Shown here: in pieces, positions 52,332 to 62,763 of the stretch | How the letters are laid out: every line of letters starts with the position of its first letter | Position numbering within the stretch: the first letter of the stretch is position 1 | Source of the DNA: JANQTF01 sp041741415 | GTDB taxonomy: Bacteria; Bacteroidota; Bacteroidia; J057 | Assembly (NCBI GenBank): GCA_041741415.1 | Contig: JBGSKC010000085.1 | Coordinates: forward strand, 13,282 to 77,281 | Direction: 5' to 3' | DNA length: 64,000 nucleotides | Notes under the pieces: generated by a model | Seen by the model: only the letters and a program-made list of their open reading frames with translations | The model's database searches: none | What the model was told of the DNA's origin: nothing | Translations under genes and position numbers: made by a program

Positions 52332-55300
52332 ATGACAAACCTTTCCTTAAGGCTCGGCAGATGGGCAGCGGCCCTGTTTGCCATGGTTGGCCTTGGCAGG
52401 ATGTCGGCCCAAAGCGCTGGCGATATCGCCTTCGTGGGCTTCAACGCCGATGGCGTCGATGGCTTTGCCTTCGTCACCATGGTTGACATCCCCGCCAACA
52501 CAGACATTTGGTTTACCGACGAAGAATGGAACGGCACTGCCTTCGCTTCCCTCACCTCCGAGGGCGACGTGGTGTGGTCTAATGCGGTTGTCACCCCTGC
52601 CGGCACAGTTGTGGATGTGGACGGCCTTTCCTCCACCCCGATTGCTTCTTTGGGAAGCATTGTTGTAGGAACGAACGGTGGCGCAGGCCTCAGCTCTTCC
52701 GACGAAGGCATTTATGTTTATCTCGGCACCCAGCGCAACCCGACTACCTTCATCACTGCCATCACCAACAGCCTTTGGGGCGGCGGTGGCGGTTCGTTGA
52801 CCGGAACCGGCCTGACGGCTGGGGTGAATGCTATGGAGTTTGGCAACGCTGCCGACGTGGCTGCCTACACCGGCCCGCGAATTGGTCAGTTGACCTTTGC
52901 GGCTTATTTGCCCGGCATTTATGACCTTACCAACAACTGGATCTATGGTGATGGCGCTGGAGATCAATCTATTGACGGGGTGGCTCCTGATGTGCCTTTC
53001 AACATCACGCCTTTCAGCCTGGGTGCCGGAGACGTAACGCCTCCCATCCCAACCTCTGCCACCCTCAGCTCTGCTACCAGTGTGGTTGTGAAGTTTAATG
53101 AGGCCATTGACCCGGTGACGACTGCCGCTACCGGCAATTATGTGTTTGGTCCTGCGCTGGCTGTGTCGGCTGCGACTCCAACCGGCAGCGACTCTGTGAT
53201 CCTTACGGTGGCCCCGCTCACAAGCGGCGTCGCCTACCAGCTCGATATCACCGGCATTGAGGATACTGCCGGGAATGCCATGACGGCCATCCAGTCGTTC
53301 ACGCTGATTTACAACGCCAACCAGCCCAACCTGGTCATCACCGAAATCATGTACAACCCTCCCGGCGATGATTCGCTCGAGTTTGTGGAGCTGTATAATG
53401 CAGGAACGGCGACCGAAGCGCTCGGCGGACTCACATTCGCCCTGGGCATCGATTTCACGTTCCCACAGGTGAGCCTGGTTCCCGGTGCCACCGTGCTGGT
53501 GGCTGTGGACACGGCTGCCAGCAGCAACTTCTTTGGCGTGCCCTTTACGCTCCAGTTTGGAGGTGCCCTCGGCAATGGCGGAGAAGCCCTGTTGCTTGTT
53601 AACTCGGTGGGCGATACCATTGATTATGTGGTTTATGACGACGCCAGCCCATGGCCACTCGGAACCCCCAGCCCCGACGGCGACGGCCCTTCCATCGAAC
53701 TGCTGAACCCTGTGCTGGAAAACAACAATGGCGCAAACTGGTTCGCTTCGACTACTTTCCAGGCGAATGACGGTGCCGGAACTCCTGTGCTGGCTACCCC
53801 CGGCACTGTGAGCATGGTAACTTCGGCCTCGGTTTCTGTTGCTGCTTCCACGCTGGATGTGGAGGAAAACGCCGGGTCATTCAACATCGTGGTGAACCTC
53901 AATGGCGTGGCTGGCGACACAGTGAAAGCCAAGCTGGTTCTGACGAGCCTCCGCACCGCAACTCCTGGTCAGGATGCCACTGTGGGCGACACCACCATGA
54001 TTTCCTTTGTTCCCAATCAGTTGAACCAGTCTGCCACCATTACCATTCCGGTAGCCGACGACGCAGCAGCTGAACTGGACGAGTACCTCTCCTTCCGGCT
54101 GATGGACATCACCAATGCCAGCTTGTCGGGTAGCGGAACTGTTATTGTCTACATTCACGACAATGACCGCCAGGCACCCGCGCCTTCGCAGAGCATTTCG
54201 CTGAACCTCCTCACCAGCTACGACAACACTCCGGCTCCGCTCGACAACTCTGCCGAGATCGTGGCCTACTCGCCTGAGGTTCAGCGGTTGTTCATTGCTA
54301 ACTCCCTGAACAACTCCCTCGACATCGTCGATTTCTCTGACCCCGCCAACCCCACAGCCATCACCTCGGTGGATATGTCTGCCATTGGCGACCTCACCAG
54401 CGTGGCAGTGTTTGATACCATGGTGGCGGTTTCGGCTGCGAATCCCAACCAGCAGCTCAATGGTACTGTGACCTTCTTCGGTGCCAGTGGCGTGCAGCTT
54501 GCCCAGGTAACCGTAGGAGCCCTGCCCGACATGGTGACCTTCACCCACGATGGCCAGAAGGTGCTGACTGCCAACGAAGGCCAGCCATCTGACGATTATA
54601 CAGTGGACCCGGAGGGATCTGTTTCCATCATTGACATTTCCGGCGGCTTGGCCGGGTTGTCTGCGGCGAATGTGACGACGGCAGGATTTGCCGCTTTCAA
54701 CGGCCAGACAGCGACCCTCGAAGCCGACGGCGTGCGGATTTCAGGCCTGAGCAACACCACAGTGGCCCAGGACATGGAGCCCGAGTACGTCACCATTTCC
54801 TCCGACAACACCACGGCATGGGTATCCTGCCAGGAGAACAATGCACTGGCCGTTGTGGATCTGCTCACCAACACTGTTACTTCTGTTCAGGGCCTTGGTT
54901 CCAAAGACTGGTCTCTGATGGCAGGCATTGATGCCGAAGATCAGTCGGGCCAGGTGCGGATTTCCGCCTATCCTTTCAAAGGCCTGTACATCCCGGATGC
55001 CATTGCCAGCTACGAAGTGGCAGGTGTGACCTACATCGTTTCAGCCAATGAAGGCGATGCCCGCGAATATGCTGCCCTGACTGACGAGTCGCGCCTCGGC
55101 GATGGCTCCTATGTGCTGGATTCGGCTGCTTTCCCGAACGGAGACATCCTCAAAGGAGCAGTGGGCCGCATCAAGACCTTCAACAACGAAGGCGACCTCG
55201 ACGGTGACGGCGACTTCGACGAAATTGTGACCCTGGGTGGTCGCTCTTTCAGCATCTGGAATGGCAGCACCGGCGACTTGGTTTATGATTCCGGTGATGA

Positions 55301-57794
55301 CCTTGAATTGATCACCAGCCAAAGCGCTGCTTTTGCTGCCATTTTCAACTCGAATGAAGACGGAACCTCTGCCAAAAACCGCTCTGACGACAAAGGCCCT
55401 GAGCCCGAAGGCGTGACAACAGGCGTGATCAACGGCAGGACCTATGCCTTCATTACCCTGGAGAGAATCGGTGGGGTAATGGTGTATGATGTGACCAATC
55501 CGCAGGCTCCGGAGTTTGTGGAGTATGTGAACAGCAAGCTCACCAACAACGACTTCGCACCCGAAGGCATCATTTTCATTTCCTCTGAAAACAGCCCAAT
55601 CGGAAAGCCGCTGGTGGTAGTGGCGAATGAGGTGAGCTCTACCCTGAGCATCTTTGAAGTGGATGGCGAAATTACGGGCGAAGTCGAATTTGCCAGGGCT
55701 GCACAGACTGTAAGCGAAAGCGCCGGTACCGTACTTGTAGAGTTGACCCTCACAGACGGAACGCCCGATTCCACCGTTACGGTGGAAGTGGTGTTGGGTA
55801 ACTTTGCCACTGCCGATGCAGGCAGCGACTTCACGGCCATGAGCACCATGACGGTGAGCTTTGCCCCCGGCGACACCAGCGCCACCCTGAGCATTCCTGT
55901 TGCGGATGATAATTCGGCTGAAAACGACGAATATTTCTCCCTCCGCATCACCGACGCCAACAATACCTTCCTTGGCAGCCGCCTGGCTCACACTGTTTAT
56001 GTGCTCGACAACGACCGCGTGGCAGATACCGGCAACAAGGTCATCAGCCTGGCCCACGTGACCAGCCTCCAGATTGGAACCCAGGGCGATGATGCCGCAG
56101 AAATTGTGGCATACGACGAGACCTCCGAGAAGCTGTTTGTGGCTAATTCCGTCGGGAATTCAATTGAAATCGTGGATTTCTCCACCCCGGCAACTCCAGT
56201 GGCACTGGCTCCGATTGATGTGACCACTTATGGCGGGGTCAACAGCGTGGCAGTGTTCAACGGCGTGGTGGCCGCGGCCATTGAGAACGATGACAAGGAA
56301 CTGCCAGGCAAAGTGGTGTTCTTTGATAACAATGGCACCTTCCTTTCACAGGTAACTGTGGGAGCCCTGCCCGACATGATCACCTTCAGCCCGGACGGTA
56401 CCAAAGTGCTGACTGCGAACGAAGGCGAGCCCAACAGCGATTACAGCGTAGACCCCGAAGGCTCGGTGTCGATTGTGGACATCTCTGGTGGTGTGTCGAA
56501 TGTGACCCAGGCCAATGTGAGCACAGCGTCATTTACCAGCTTCAATGGCCAGGCTGCTCAGCTTCGTGCAGCAGGTGTGCGAATTTTCGGGCCGAATGCC
56601 ACTGTGGCTCAGGACCTCGAGCCTGAATACATTGCCCTTTCTGCCGACGGCGACACAGCATGGGTAACCTGCCAGGAAAACAACGCCCTTGCCATTGTGA
56701 ATGTAGCGACAGCCACTGTGATTGACATTGTGCCGCTTGGCTACAAAGACCACAGCCTGGCTGGCCAGGGCCTCGATGCCGAAGACCGCAGCGGTTTTGT
56801 GCGCATTGCCAACTACCCTGTGAAAGGGATGTACATGCCCGATGCCATTGCCAGCTACAGATTGAACGGCAAGACTTACCTGGTGACCGCCAACGAAGGC
56901 GATGCCCGTGAGTATGATACTTATGCCGAGGAAGTTCGACTGTCAAGCTCCGGCTATGAACTCGATGAGACTGTATTCCCTGATGGCGACTTGCTGAAAG
57001 CAAACATCGGACGCCTCACTGTGACCGAAGCCACCGGCGACCTCGACGGCGACGGCGACTTTGATGAAGTGCACGTGTTGGGTGCCCGCTCCTTCTCAAT
57101 CTGGGATGGCGGAAACGGCAACCTGATCTACGACTCAGGCGACCAGATGGAGCTGTACCTGAGCCAGGATCCGAAGTGGGGACCCTTCTTTAACTCCACC
57201 AATGATGAGTTGGGAGCGAAAAACCGCAGCGACAACAAAGGTCCTGAACCTGAAGCTGTTGCCATCGGCAACATCAACGGCGGGTTCTTTGCCTTTGTGG
57301 GCCTGGAGCGAATCGGCGGCGTGATGGTCTATGACATCACCAACCCTGCGGCACCGGAGTTTGTGGACTACGAGAACACCCGCGACACCGCCAGCGAAGG
57401 CGGCGACCTGGCTCCCGAAGGCATTGTGCTGATTCCGAACAGCAGCAGCCCCGACGGGAAATACTATGTGGTTGTTGCGAACGAAGTAAGTTCGACCCTC
57501 ACCGTTTACGAAGTAGAAGGCGTGAGCGTGTCGAATGAGAAGGAACTGGCTTCCCTGCCGCTGAGCGTGTACCCGAACCCGGCTCAGGACGGCGTTCAGG
57601 TGTCGGTGCCGGGAGCTGCTGCCAGCCTGGAGGTGGTGCTGCTGACCGTTGACGGTCGTGAGGTGCTGCGCCAGCGTGCCGGTGACAGCTTTGCGCCAGT
57701 GAGCCTGTCACTGGAAGGCCTTGCCAGCGGTGTGTACCTCATCGAGGTGCGCAGCGACCTGGGCCGTGCCGTGCAGCGACTCATCGTGCAGTAA
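52332..57794 (+). CDS. 1,820-residue multidomain secreted protein with duplicated choice-of-anchor I domain and T9SS sorting
   Basis: The signal peptide at 1-27 ends LGRMSAQ. A unique beta-rich domain follows (about 30-230, with an Asp/Glu-Glu-Trp motif FTDEEWNGT), then an Ig-like SbsA-type domain (about 235-330), a lamin-tail domain (about 332-470, VITEIMYNPPGDD), Calx-beta (about 499-620), choice-of-anchor I propeller 1 (about 620-1113), Calx-beta 2 (about 1117-1225), propeller 2 (about 1236-1731), and a sorting domain from about 1741 (LSVYPNPAQDG). The propeller copies share HGGV-like YVTN-type blades (AEIVAYxxExxxLFxANS), GALPDMVTF, and NRSDNKGPEPE. Each likely binds metal or a phosphate ester; no catalytic claim is made. 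Confidence 0.88.
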   Translation: MTNLSLRLGRWAAALFAMVGLGRMSAQSAGDIAFVGFNADGVDGFAFVTMVDIPANTDIWFTDEEWNGTAFASLTSEGDVVWSNAVVTPAGTVVDVDGLSSTPIASLGSIVVGTNGGAGLSSSDEGIYVYLGTQRNPTTFITAITNSLWGGGGGSLTGTGLTAGVNAMEFGNAADVAAYTGPRIGQLTFAAYLPGIYDLTNNWIYGDGAGDQSIDGVAPDVPFNITPFSLGAGDVTPPIPTSATLSSATSVVVKFNEAIDPVTTAATGNYVFGPALAVSAATPTGSDSVILTVAPLTSGVAYQLDITGIEDTAGNAMTAIQSFTLIYNANQPNLVITEIMYNPPGDDSLEFVELYNAGTATEALGGLTFALGIDFTFPQVSLVPGATVLVAVDTAASSNFFGVPFTLQFGGALGNGGEALLLVNSVGDTIDYVVYDDASPWPLGTPSPDGDGPSIELLNPVLENNNGANWFASTTFQANDGAGTPVLATPGTVSMVTSASVSVAASTLDVEENAGSFNIVVNLNGVAGDTVKAKLVLTSLRTATPGQDATVGDTTMISFVPNQLNQSATITIPVADDAAAELDEYLSFRLMDITNASLSGSGTVIVYIHDNDRQAPAPSQSISLNLLTSYDNTPAPLDNSAEIVAYSPEVQRLFIANSLNNSLDIVDFSDPANPTAITSVDMSAIGDLTSVAVFDTMVAVSAANPNQQLNGTVTFFGASGVQLAQVTVGALPDMVTFTHDGQKVLTANEGQPSDDYTVDPEGSVSIIDISGGLAGLSAANVTTAGFAAFNGQTATLEADGVRISGLSNTTVAQDMEPEYVTISSDNTTAWVSCQENNALAVVDLLTNTVTSVQGLGSKDWSLMAGIDAEDQSGQVRISAYPFKGLYIPDAIASYEVAGVTYIVSANEGDAREYAALTDESRLGDGSYVLDSAAFPNGDILKGAVGRIKTFNNEGDLDGDGDFDEIVTLGGRSFSIWNGSTGDLVYDSGDDLELITSQSAAFAAIFNSNEDGTSAKNRSDDKGPEPEGVTTGVINGRTYAFITLERIGGVMVYDVTNPQAPEFVEYVNSKLTNNDFAPEGIIFISSENSPIGKPLVVVANEVSSTLSIFEVDGEITGEVEFARAAQTVSESAGTVLVELTLTDGTPDSTVTVEVVLGNFATADAGSDFTAMSTMTVSFAPGDTSATLSIPVADDNSAENDEYFSLRITDANNTFLGSRLAHTVYVLDNDRVADTGNKVISLAHVTSLQIGTQGDDAAEIVAYDETSEKLFVANSVGNSIEIVDFSTPATPVALAPIDVTTYGGVNSVAVFNGVVAAAIENDDKELPGKVVFFDNNGTFLSQVTVGALPDMITFSPDGTKVLTANEGEPNSDYSVDPEGSVSIVDISGGVSNVTQANVSTASFTSFNGQAAQLRAAGVRIFGPNATVAQDLEPEYIALSADGDTAWVTCQENNALAIVNVATATVIDIVPLGYKDHSLAGQGLDAEDRSGFVRIANYPVKGMYMPDAIASYRLNGKTYLVTANEGDAREYDTYAEEVRLSSSGYELDETVFPDGDLLKANIGRLTVTEATGDLDGDGDFDEVHVLGARSFSIWDGGNGNLIYDSGDQMELYLSQDPKWGPFFNSTNDELGAKNRSDNKGPEPEAVAIGNINGGFFAFVGLERIGGVMVYDITNPAAPEFVDYENTRDTASEGGDLAPEGIVLIPNSSSPDGKYYVVVANEVSSTLTVYEVEGVSVSNEKELASLPLSVYPNPAQDGVQVSVPGAAASLEVVLLTVDGREVLRQRAGDSFAPVSLSLEGLASGVYLIEVRSDLGRAVQRLIVQ

Positions 57795-57815
57795 GCGATA
57801 GAGCCGATATGATTC

Positions 57816-57851
57816 TTCAGCCCGCCCCGAAAGAGGCGGGCTGAATTTTTT
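57816..57851 (+). terminator. Rho-independent terminator
   Basis: TTCAGCCCGCC (57816-57826) pairs with GGCGGGCTGAA (57835-57845) and is followed by T-rich TTTTTT. It is placed about 20 bp after the stop of the large secreted protein gene. Confidence 0.88.
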
Positions 57852-57953
57852 AACGGATACACGATTAGAATTGGGTTTGTCGGATCATGTTGTTAAATTA
57901 AAGCGATTGGCCTCCCTCCCTCCCATTTTCCTTACCATCCCAACCCTCCACAC

Positions 57954-59450
57954 ATGAAACAGCACCTGACCATTATATTTTTCCTGCTGACTGGCAGCTT
58001 GCTGGAGGCCCAAAACTGGCTTCCTTTTTACCCGGCTGACACCTGCCTGCTGCGGTCGGACACGTCGGAGTATTTTGCCCACACCGTTTGGTTTGACAGC
58101 GTGAGTGCCGGGCCTGAAACCTATTGGTTTACTCCTTCACATGAGGTCTCTCCGGACTTGTGGTGGTTGTACACAGGTCTGGCTTATCCGTTTGGCGGGG
58201 CAATGGTGCTGGAAGATTCCGGGCGGGTGGTGCTGGACGATCTCCGGGGCCGAAGAATCCTGTTGCTGCCAGCGGCGGGGCCCGGGAGCCAGTGGCTGAT
58301 GGACACAGCCGCAGCGATAACTGCCAGTGTTAGTTCTGTGGGTTGGGGAAGTGTGATGGGGCAATCCGATTCGATCAAAACAATCAGCTTGTCTAACGGC
58401 GATTCCCTTGTGCTCTCCCGGTTATACGGCCTGGTTTCCTTTCCTGAGCGCCTGACAACAGGCATTCGCCTCCGGATGGCCGGCATTCCCAACCGGGGCA
58501 TAGGCGAAGAGGTACTGGATTTTTGGGATATTTATGATTTTCAGGTGGGGATGGAGTTGTACTACAATTATGGGCATGGCTCTGTAGGAGGGGCGACTTC
58601 TACCATTGCAAGAGCACGTGTGTTGGAGATGTCTATTATTGAGAACACGATTTTTGTCAAGGTACTATACAAAGGAAAAACGGAGACTAGTACTTTTTTC
58701 GGCTCTACAGTTGTTCCCATCTTGGAGGACACCGTGGAGTGGTTTTTTATTGACCAACCCGATCGGGTTGAGAATGCTTTGCCAAACCGACTTCGATGCT
58801 TTGAGTCAGGATTTAACTTTCTATCGGATAATCCATTAAGATGGGGAAATTACGTGGTAGTTGACGAGAGCCAAATTGCACCTGTGCAGGTTTCGGCCAA
58901 TAGCAGCAGGAGTGTTCTTCCGTTTGATAAAGGAGAGTATAACGGTCCAGGCAGTCTATGTTTGCAAAATCTTGTATTGAGCGCAATCGACACACTGCCT
59001 TCAACAAAATTTGGAATTACTGATTATGCTGACTTTGAACAAAGATTCTCCAGAGGACTCGGTCAGACCGTTGGGAAGAGTTCTGTCATAGACTTTGATT
59101 ATAGTGCTCAATTAGTCGGTTATATTACAGGACAGGATACGGTAGGGATTATCTACTCGGACCAGAGCTTGGCCGTAGTCGGACTGGAAGACGAACACTT
59201 GCTCGACGGGCTCCGGGTGTTTCCCAACCCCGCAACTGAACATCTGAGCCTGGAAGCAGGAAACCCGGGCGATCTTCCGGCAACGGTGCGCCTCACAGAT
59301 TTGCAGGGCAGAACGGTTCTGGAAACACCGATGAGCCATCCTTCCATCAGGATTGACCTCGGCAGCCTGGCCTCCGGGCTTTATTTCCTGGAAGCAGAAT
59401 CCAGACAAGGCAAACGGCTCAGGATGAAGGTGTGGGTGAGGGAGAAGTGA
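57954..59450 (+). CDS. Secreted protein with T9SS sorting domain
   Basis: The 498-residue protein begins MKQHLTIIFFLLTGSLLEAQ, a signal peptide. The body is beta-rich without recognised motifs (for example FYPADTCLLRSDTSEYF and MDTAAAITASVSSVGWG). Residues about 420-498 form a sorting domain (GLRVFPNPATEHLS to the end, with LTDLQGRTVLE and LASGLYFLEAES). Codon use in 58,560-59,140 is more AT-rich than in its flanks, which may mean a transferred segment. Function unknown. Confidence 0.8.
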   Translation: MKQHLTIIFFLLTGSLLEAQNWLPFYPADTCLLRSDTSEYFAHTVWFDSVSAGPETYWFTPSHEVSPDLWWLYTGLAYPFGGAMVLEDSGRVVLDDLRGRRILLLPAAGPGSQWLMDTAAAITASVSSVGWGSVMGQSDSIKTISLSNGDSLVLSRLYGLVSFPERLTTGIRLRMAGIPNRGIGEEVLDFWDIYDFQVGMELYYNYGHGSVGGATSTIARARVLEMSIIENTIFVKVLYKGKTETSTFFGSTVVPILEDTVEWFFIDQPDRVENALPNRLRCFESGFNFLSDNPLRWGNYVVVDESQIAPVQVSANSSRSVLPFDKGEYNGPGSLCLQNLVLSAIDTLPSTKFGITDYADFEQRFSRGLGQTVGKSSVIDFDYSAQLVGYITGQDTVGIIYSDQSLAVVGLEDEHLLDGLRVFPNPATEHLSLEAGNPGDLPATVRLTDLQGRTVLETPMSHPSIRIDLGSLASGLYFLEAESRQGKRLRMKVWVREK

Positions 59451-59812
59451 ATTCGCAACCTCAAACCTAAACATTTCTGAGCAATTCGTTCCCTCATTCG
59501 ACCTGATCCGACATCAGCATTAGCCCATTATCTCTGCCAAAAATTCGGTTTCCATCCTGAGTGTCGTGTCATTCTGGCATCGTTGCCGCCTGCCTCCCTG
59601 CCGAATCGGCACAGTTTCCCTGCTGGCCGGGCTTTTGACTCCCCCTTCCTGTCCTGTCTTTTACCCGGGCAATTTGCATTAAACATGAAAGTCAACTTCC
59701 CTCCGGTCTTCCCGCCCGCTTCTCTACATCCCGCAGCGCAGTGGTCCGACCTGTGAACTCTCCCTTCTCCCTTCTGACTTCCGACTTCTGACTTCTCACT
59801 TCTTACAAAGCC
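59451..59812. other. Gap with GACTTC repeats before clpB
   Basis: This 362-bp gap has no convincing gene. From about 59765 to 59805 it carries imperfect GACTTC/CTTCTGACTTC direct repeats, similar to the GACCTC tract at 10219-10245. The clpB promoter and ribosome-binding region should lie in the last 100 bp. A heat-shock element was not recognised. Confidence 0.5.
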
Positions 59813-62410
59813 ATGAATCTCAACAACTACACCCTCAAAGCCCAGGAAGCCATCGAAAAGGCGGCCAGCCTGGCCCGCGAAAACAAACAGCAGTCCATCG
59901 AAACCGGGCACCTTCTCAGTGCCATGATCCAGGTGGAAGACAGTGTTATCCCCTTCATGCTCAAAAAGCTGGGGGTTAACCTGCCATACCTGCAACAAAA
60001 GCTCGACGAAACCCTTGCTGCCTATCCCAAAGTTACCGGGGCAACCGGCAACCAGTATCTCGGCTCCGACGCCCACAAGGTGGTAGAAACGGCCAACCAG
60101 GAAGCAGGAAAGCTCGGCGATGAGTTCATTTCGCTGGAACACCTCCTGCTCGGCATGCTGATCCAAAACCTCGGCGCAGCCAAGCTTCTCAAAGAGCTGG
60201 GGGTGAGCGAAAAGGCCTTCAGGAAGGTGATGGAGGAAATGCGCGGCGGCCAGCGAATCACCGACCAGAACCCCGAGGCCAAATACAACGCCCTGCAAAA
60301 GTATGCACGCAACCTCAATGACGCCGCCCGCAAAGGCAAACTCGATCCCGTGATCGGGCGCGAGGAGGAGATCCGCCGGGTAATCCAGATTCTCTCCCGA
60401 CGCACGAAAAACAACCCCATCCTCGTCGGGGAGCCTGGCGTTGGGAAAACTGCGATCGCCGAAGGCCTCGCTCACCGCATCGTGCAGGGGGATGTGCCCG
60501 AAAACCTCAAGTCCCGCACGATTTTCTCCCTCGACATGGGGGCGCTGATCGCAGGAGCCAAGTTTCGGGGTGAATTCGAAGAACGCCTCAAAGCCGTTGT
60601 AAAAGAAGTGGTGGAATCTGAGGGCAGCATCGTGCTGTTCATCGACGAAATCCACACCCTCGTAGGAGCAGGCAAGGCAGAAGGAGCCATGGATGCCGCC
60701 AACATCCTCAAGCCTGCACTCGCCAGGGGTGAACTGCGAGCCATTGGAGCGACCACCCTGAATGAATACCAGAAGTACTTTGAGACAGACAAGGCACTTG
60801 AACGGCGATTCCAGGTTGTGCTTATCAGCGAACCGGACAGGGCAGACGCAATCTCAATCCTGAGAGGGCTGCGCGAGAAGTATGAGACGCATCACAAGGT
60901 AATAATAAGGGACGAGGCCATCATCTCGGCCGTGGACCTCTCATACCGGTACATTACTGACAGATTTCTTCCTGACAAGGCCATTGACCTAATCGATGAG
61001 GCAGCGGCCAGGCTCAGGCTGGAGATGAACTCCGTGCCCGAGGAGATTGACACCGCCGACAGGCAGATAAGGCAGCTGGAGATAGAGCGTGAAGCGGTTC
61101 GCCGTGATGGTGATACTGCCAAGGAGCAGGAGCTCTCGTGTGAGATAGCCGACCTGGCGGCAGGACGTGACGCGCTTAAGGCGCGCTGGCGCTCGGAGAA
61201 GGAGCTGGTGGAGAGCATGCAGAAAAGAAAGCAGGAGGCAGAGGAACTCCGGTTTGAGGCCGAGCGGGCCGAGAGAAGCGGAGACTATGGCAGGGTGGCT
61301 GAGATACGTTACGGCAGGCTTGTGGAGAATGAGAGAGCGGTGGCTGCGCTACAGAAGGAGATAGATGAGAAGCGCAACACAGGCTCAATGGTGCGCGATG
61401 ATGTGAGATCCGATGATATTGCTGAGATAGTGGCACGCTGGACAGGCATTCCTGTTTCACGTATGCTTGAGAGCGAAAAGGAGAAGCTTCTGAGACTGGA
61501 GGAGGAACTGCATAAGAGAGTGGTTGGACAGGACGAGGCAATAGCAGCTGTCTCCGATGCCGTGCGCCGATCAAGAGCAGGCCTTCAGGATGAGAAGCGT
61601 CCGGTGGGGTCATTCATCTTCCTCGGCACAACTGGAGTGGGTAAGACAGAACTGGCTCGAGCCCTGGCAGAATACCTGTTCAACAATGAGAACCTGATGA
61701 CCCGCATTGACATGACCGAGTACCAGGAGCGGCACAGCGTCTCACGACTGATAGGAGCCCCTCCCGGATACATAGGCTATGATGAGGGCGGACAGCTTAC
61801 CGAGGCCATCAGACACAAGCCTTACTCTGTCGTTCTCCTTGACGAGATTGAAAAGGCACATCCGGATGTATTTAATATCCTGTTGCAGCTCCTTGACGAC
61901 GGCAGACTCACTGATAATAAGGGCCGTACGGTCAACTTCCGTAATACAATAGTGATTATGACCTCTAATCTGGGCTCATCACTCATCCGCGAAAGTATAG
62001 GGGATAGTGATGGCGTTCTGTCAGATGAGCAGGCTGATAAGCTCAGGGAGGAACTGGTACAGATGCTCAGGGGCACCCTGAGACCGGAGTTTGTCAACCG
62101 CGTTGATGAAATAGTGTTGTTCAGACCGCTGACACTTGAGCAGATCAGGGAGGTGGTGATGATGCAGTTCGGAAGGGTGTCTCAGATGCTTGAAGAGAAG
62201 GGGATCAGGAGTGAGATCACCCCCACGGCGGTGGCATGGCTTGCTGACAGGGGATATGATCCACTGTTTGGTGCAAGGCCTGTGAAACGAATTATTCAGA
62301 AGGAGATAGTCAATGAGCTCTCAAAGGAGATAATTGCAGGTAACATTGATAAGGAGAAAACCATCAGGATTGATGTGAAGGCGGGCGGACTGGTTATGAC
62401 GAACCTCTAG
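59813..62410 (+). CDS. clpB: ATP-dependent chaperone ClpB
   Basis: The 865-residue AAA+ disaggregase works with DnaK. It has the N domain (about 1-145), the first AAA+ with Walker A GEPGVGKT (about 206) and Walker B VLFIDEIHT, then a coiled-coil M domain (about 400-525). The second AAA+ has Walker A GTTGVGKT (about 605) and YIGYDEGGQLT, and ends in the sensor region FGARPVKRIIQ. All catalytic motifs are intact and the reading frame is continuous. Codon usage changes sharply at about 60.75-60.85 kb: the 5' part uses CGC/CGG and ATC, the 3' part AGG/AGA and ATA. The stop overlaps the convergent STAS gene by 4 bp. Confidence 0.95.
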   Translation: MNLNNYTLKAQEAIEKAASLARENKQQSIETGHLLSAMIQVEDSVIPFMLKKLGVNLPYLQQKLDETLAAYPKVTGATGNQYLGSDAHKVVETANQEAGKLGDEFISLEHLLLGMLIQNLGAAKLLKELGVSEKAFRKVMEEMRGGQRITDQNPEAKYNALQKYARNLNDAARKGKLDPVIGREEEIRRVIQILSRRTKNNPILVGEPGVGKTAIAEGLAHRIVQGDVPENLKSRTIFSLDMGALIAGAKFRGEFEERLKAVVKEVVESEGSIVLFIDEIHTLVGAGKAEGAMDAANILKPALARGELRAIGATTLNEYQKYFETDKALERRFQVVLISEPDRADAISILRGLREKYETHHKVIIRDEAIISAVDLSYRYITDRFLPDKAIDLIDEAAARLRLEMNSVPEEIDTADRQIRQLEIEREAVRRDGDTAKEQELSCEIADLAAGRDALKARWRSEKELVESMQKRKQEAEELRFEAERAERSGDYGRVAEIRYGRLVENERAVAALQKEIDEKRNTGSMVRDDVRSDDIAEIVARWTGIPVSRMLESEKEKLLRLEEELHKRVVGQDEAIAAVSDAVRRSRAGLQDEKRPVGSFIFLGTTGVGKTELARALAEYLFNNENLMTRIDMTEYQERHSVSRLIGAPPGYIGYDEGGQLTEAIRHKPYSVVLLDEIEKAHPDVFNILLQLLDDGRLTDNKGRTVNFRNTIVIMTSNLGSSLIRESIGDSDGVLSDEQADKLREELVQMLRGTLRPEFVNRVDEIVLFRPLTLEQIREVVMMQFGRVSQMLEEKGIRSEITPTAVAWLADRGYDPLFGARPVKRIIQKEIVNELSKEIIAGNIDKEKTIRIDVKAGGLVMTNL

Positions 62411-62757
62411 GATGGGCCGCTGTGGCTGAAGCTCTCTACGCAGCTGGCACGGTCAGGATAGATGTCAAGCGACTTGTGAAGCTGGAGAAGCTCAAACAGC
62501 TCCCTGGCGCGAGGCGTAAGCCCGCACAAACGGAAAGTGCAGTAATTTGACCTCGCCACCCGAAGAAAATGGAGGATCATGGCAAAAGCTGTGCTGTCAA
62601 GCATGGTGACCCCGCCAAGATCAATCACCACCCTGGTGTAGGGCAGATCAAACATCTTTATAATGGCAGGCCTGATGGCATCAACATTGAGCGCATTAAT
62701 CCTGTCTGTGTTGAAGCTGATTATCTCAACCCCGTCTAGCCTTTCAGAATTAACCAT
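62407..62757 (-). CDS. STAS-domain anti-sigma-factor-antagonist-like protein
   Basis: The 116-residue single-domain protein shows VIDLGGVTMLDSTAFAMILHF. The Ser in MLDSTA is the site that an anti-sigma kinase phosphorylates in SpoIIAA-type proteins. It sits 6 bp after the Hpt gene on the same strand, so the two are probably one transcript and act in a signalling module. Its stop overlaps that of clpB. Codon style matches the 3' part of clpB and not the earlier window. Confidence 0.8.
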   Translation of the reverse strand: MVNSERLDGVEIISFNTDRINALNVDAIRPAIIKMFDLPYTRVVIDLGGVTMLDSTAFAMILHFLRVARSNYCTFRLCGLTPRARELFELLQLHKSLDIYPDRASCVESFSHSGPS

Positions 62758-62763
62758 GTCAGA

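Noticed and set aside
55041..56057. 338-residue minus-strand ORF
   Set aside because: Antisense frame inside the 1,820-residue secreted protein, whose domains are intact.
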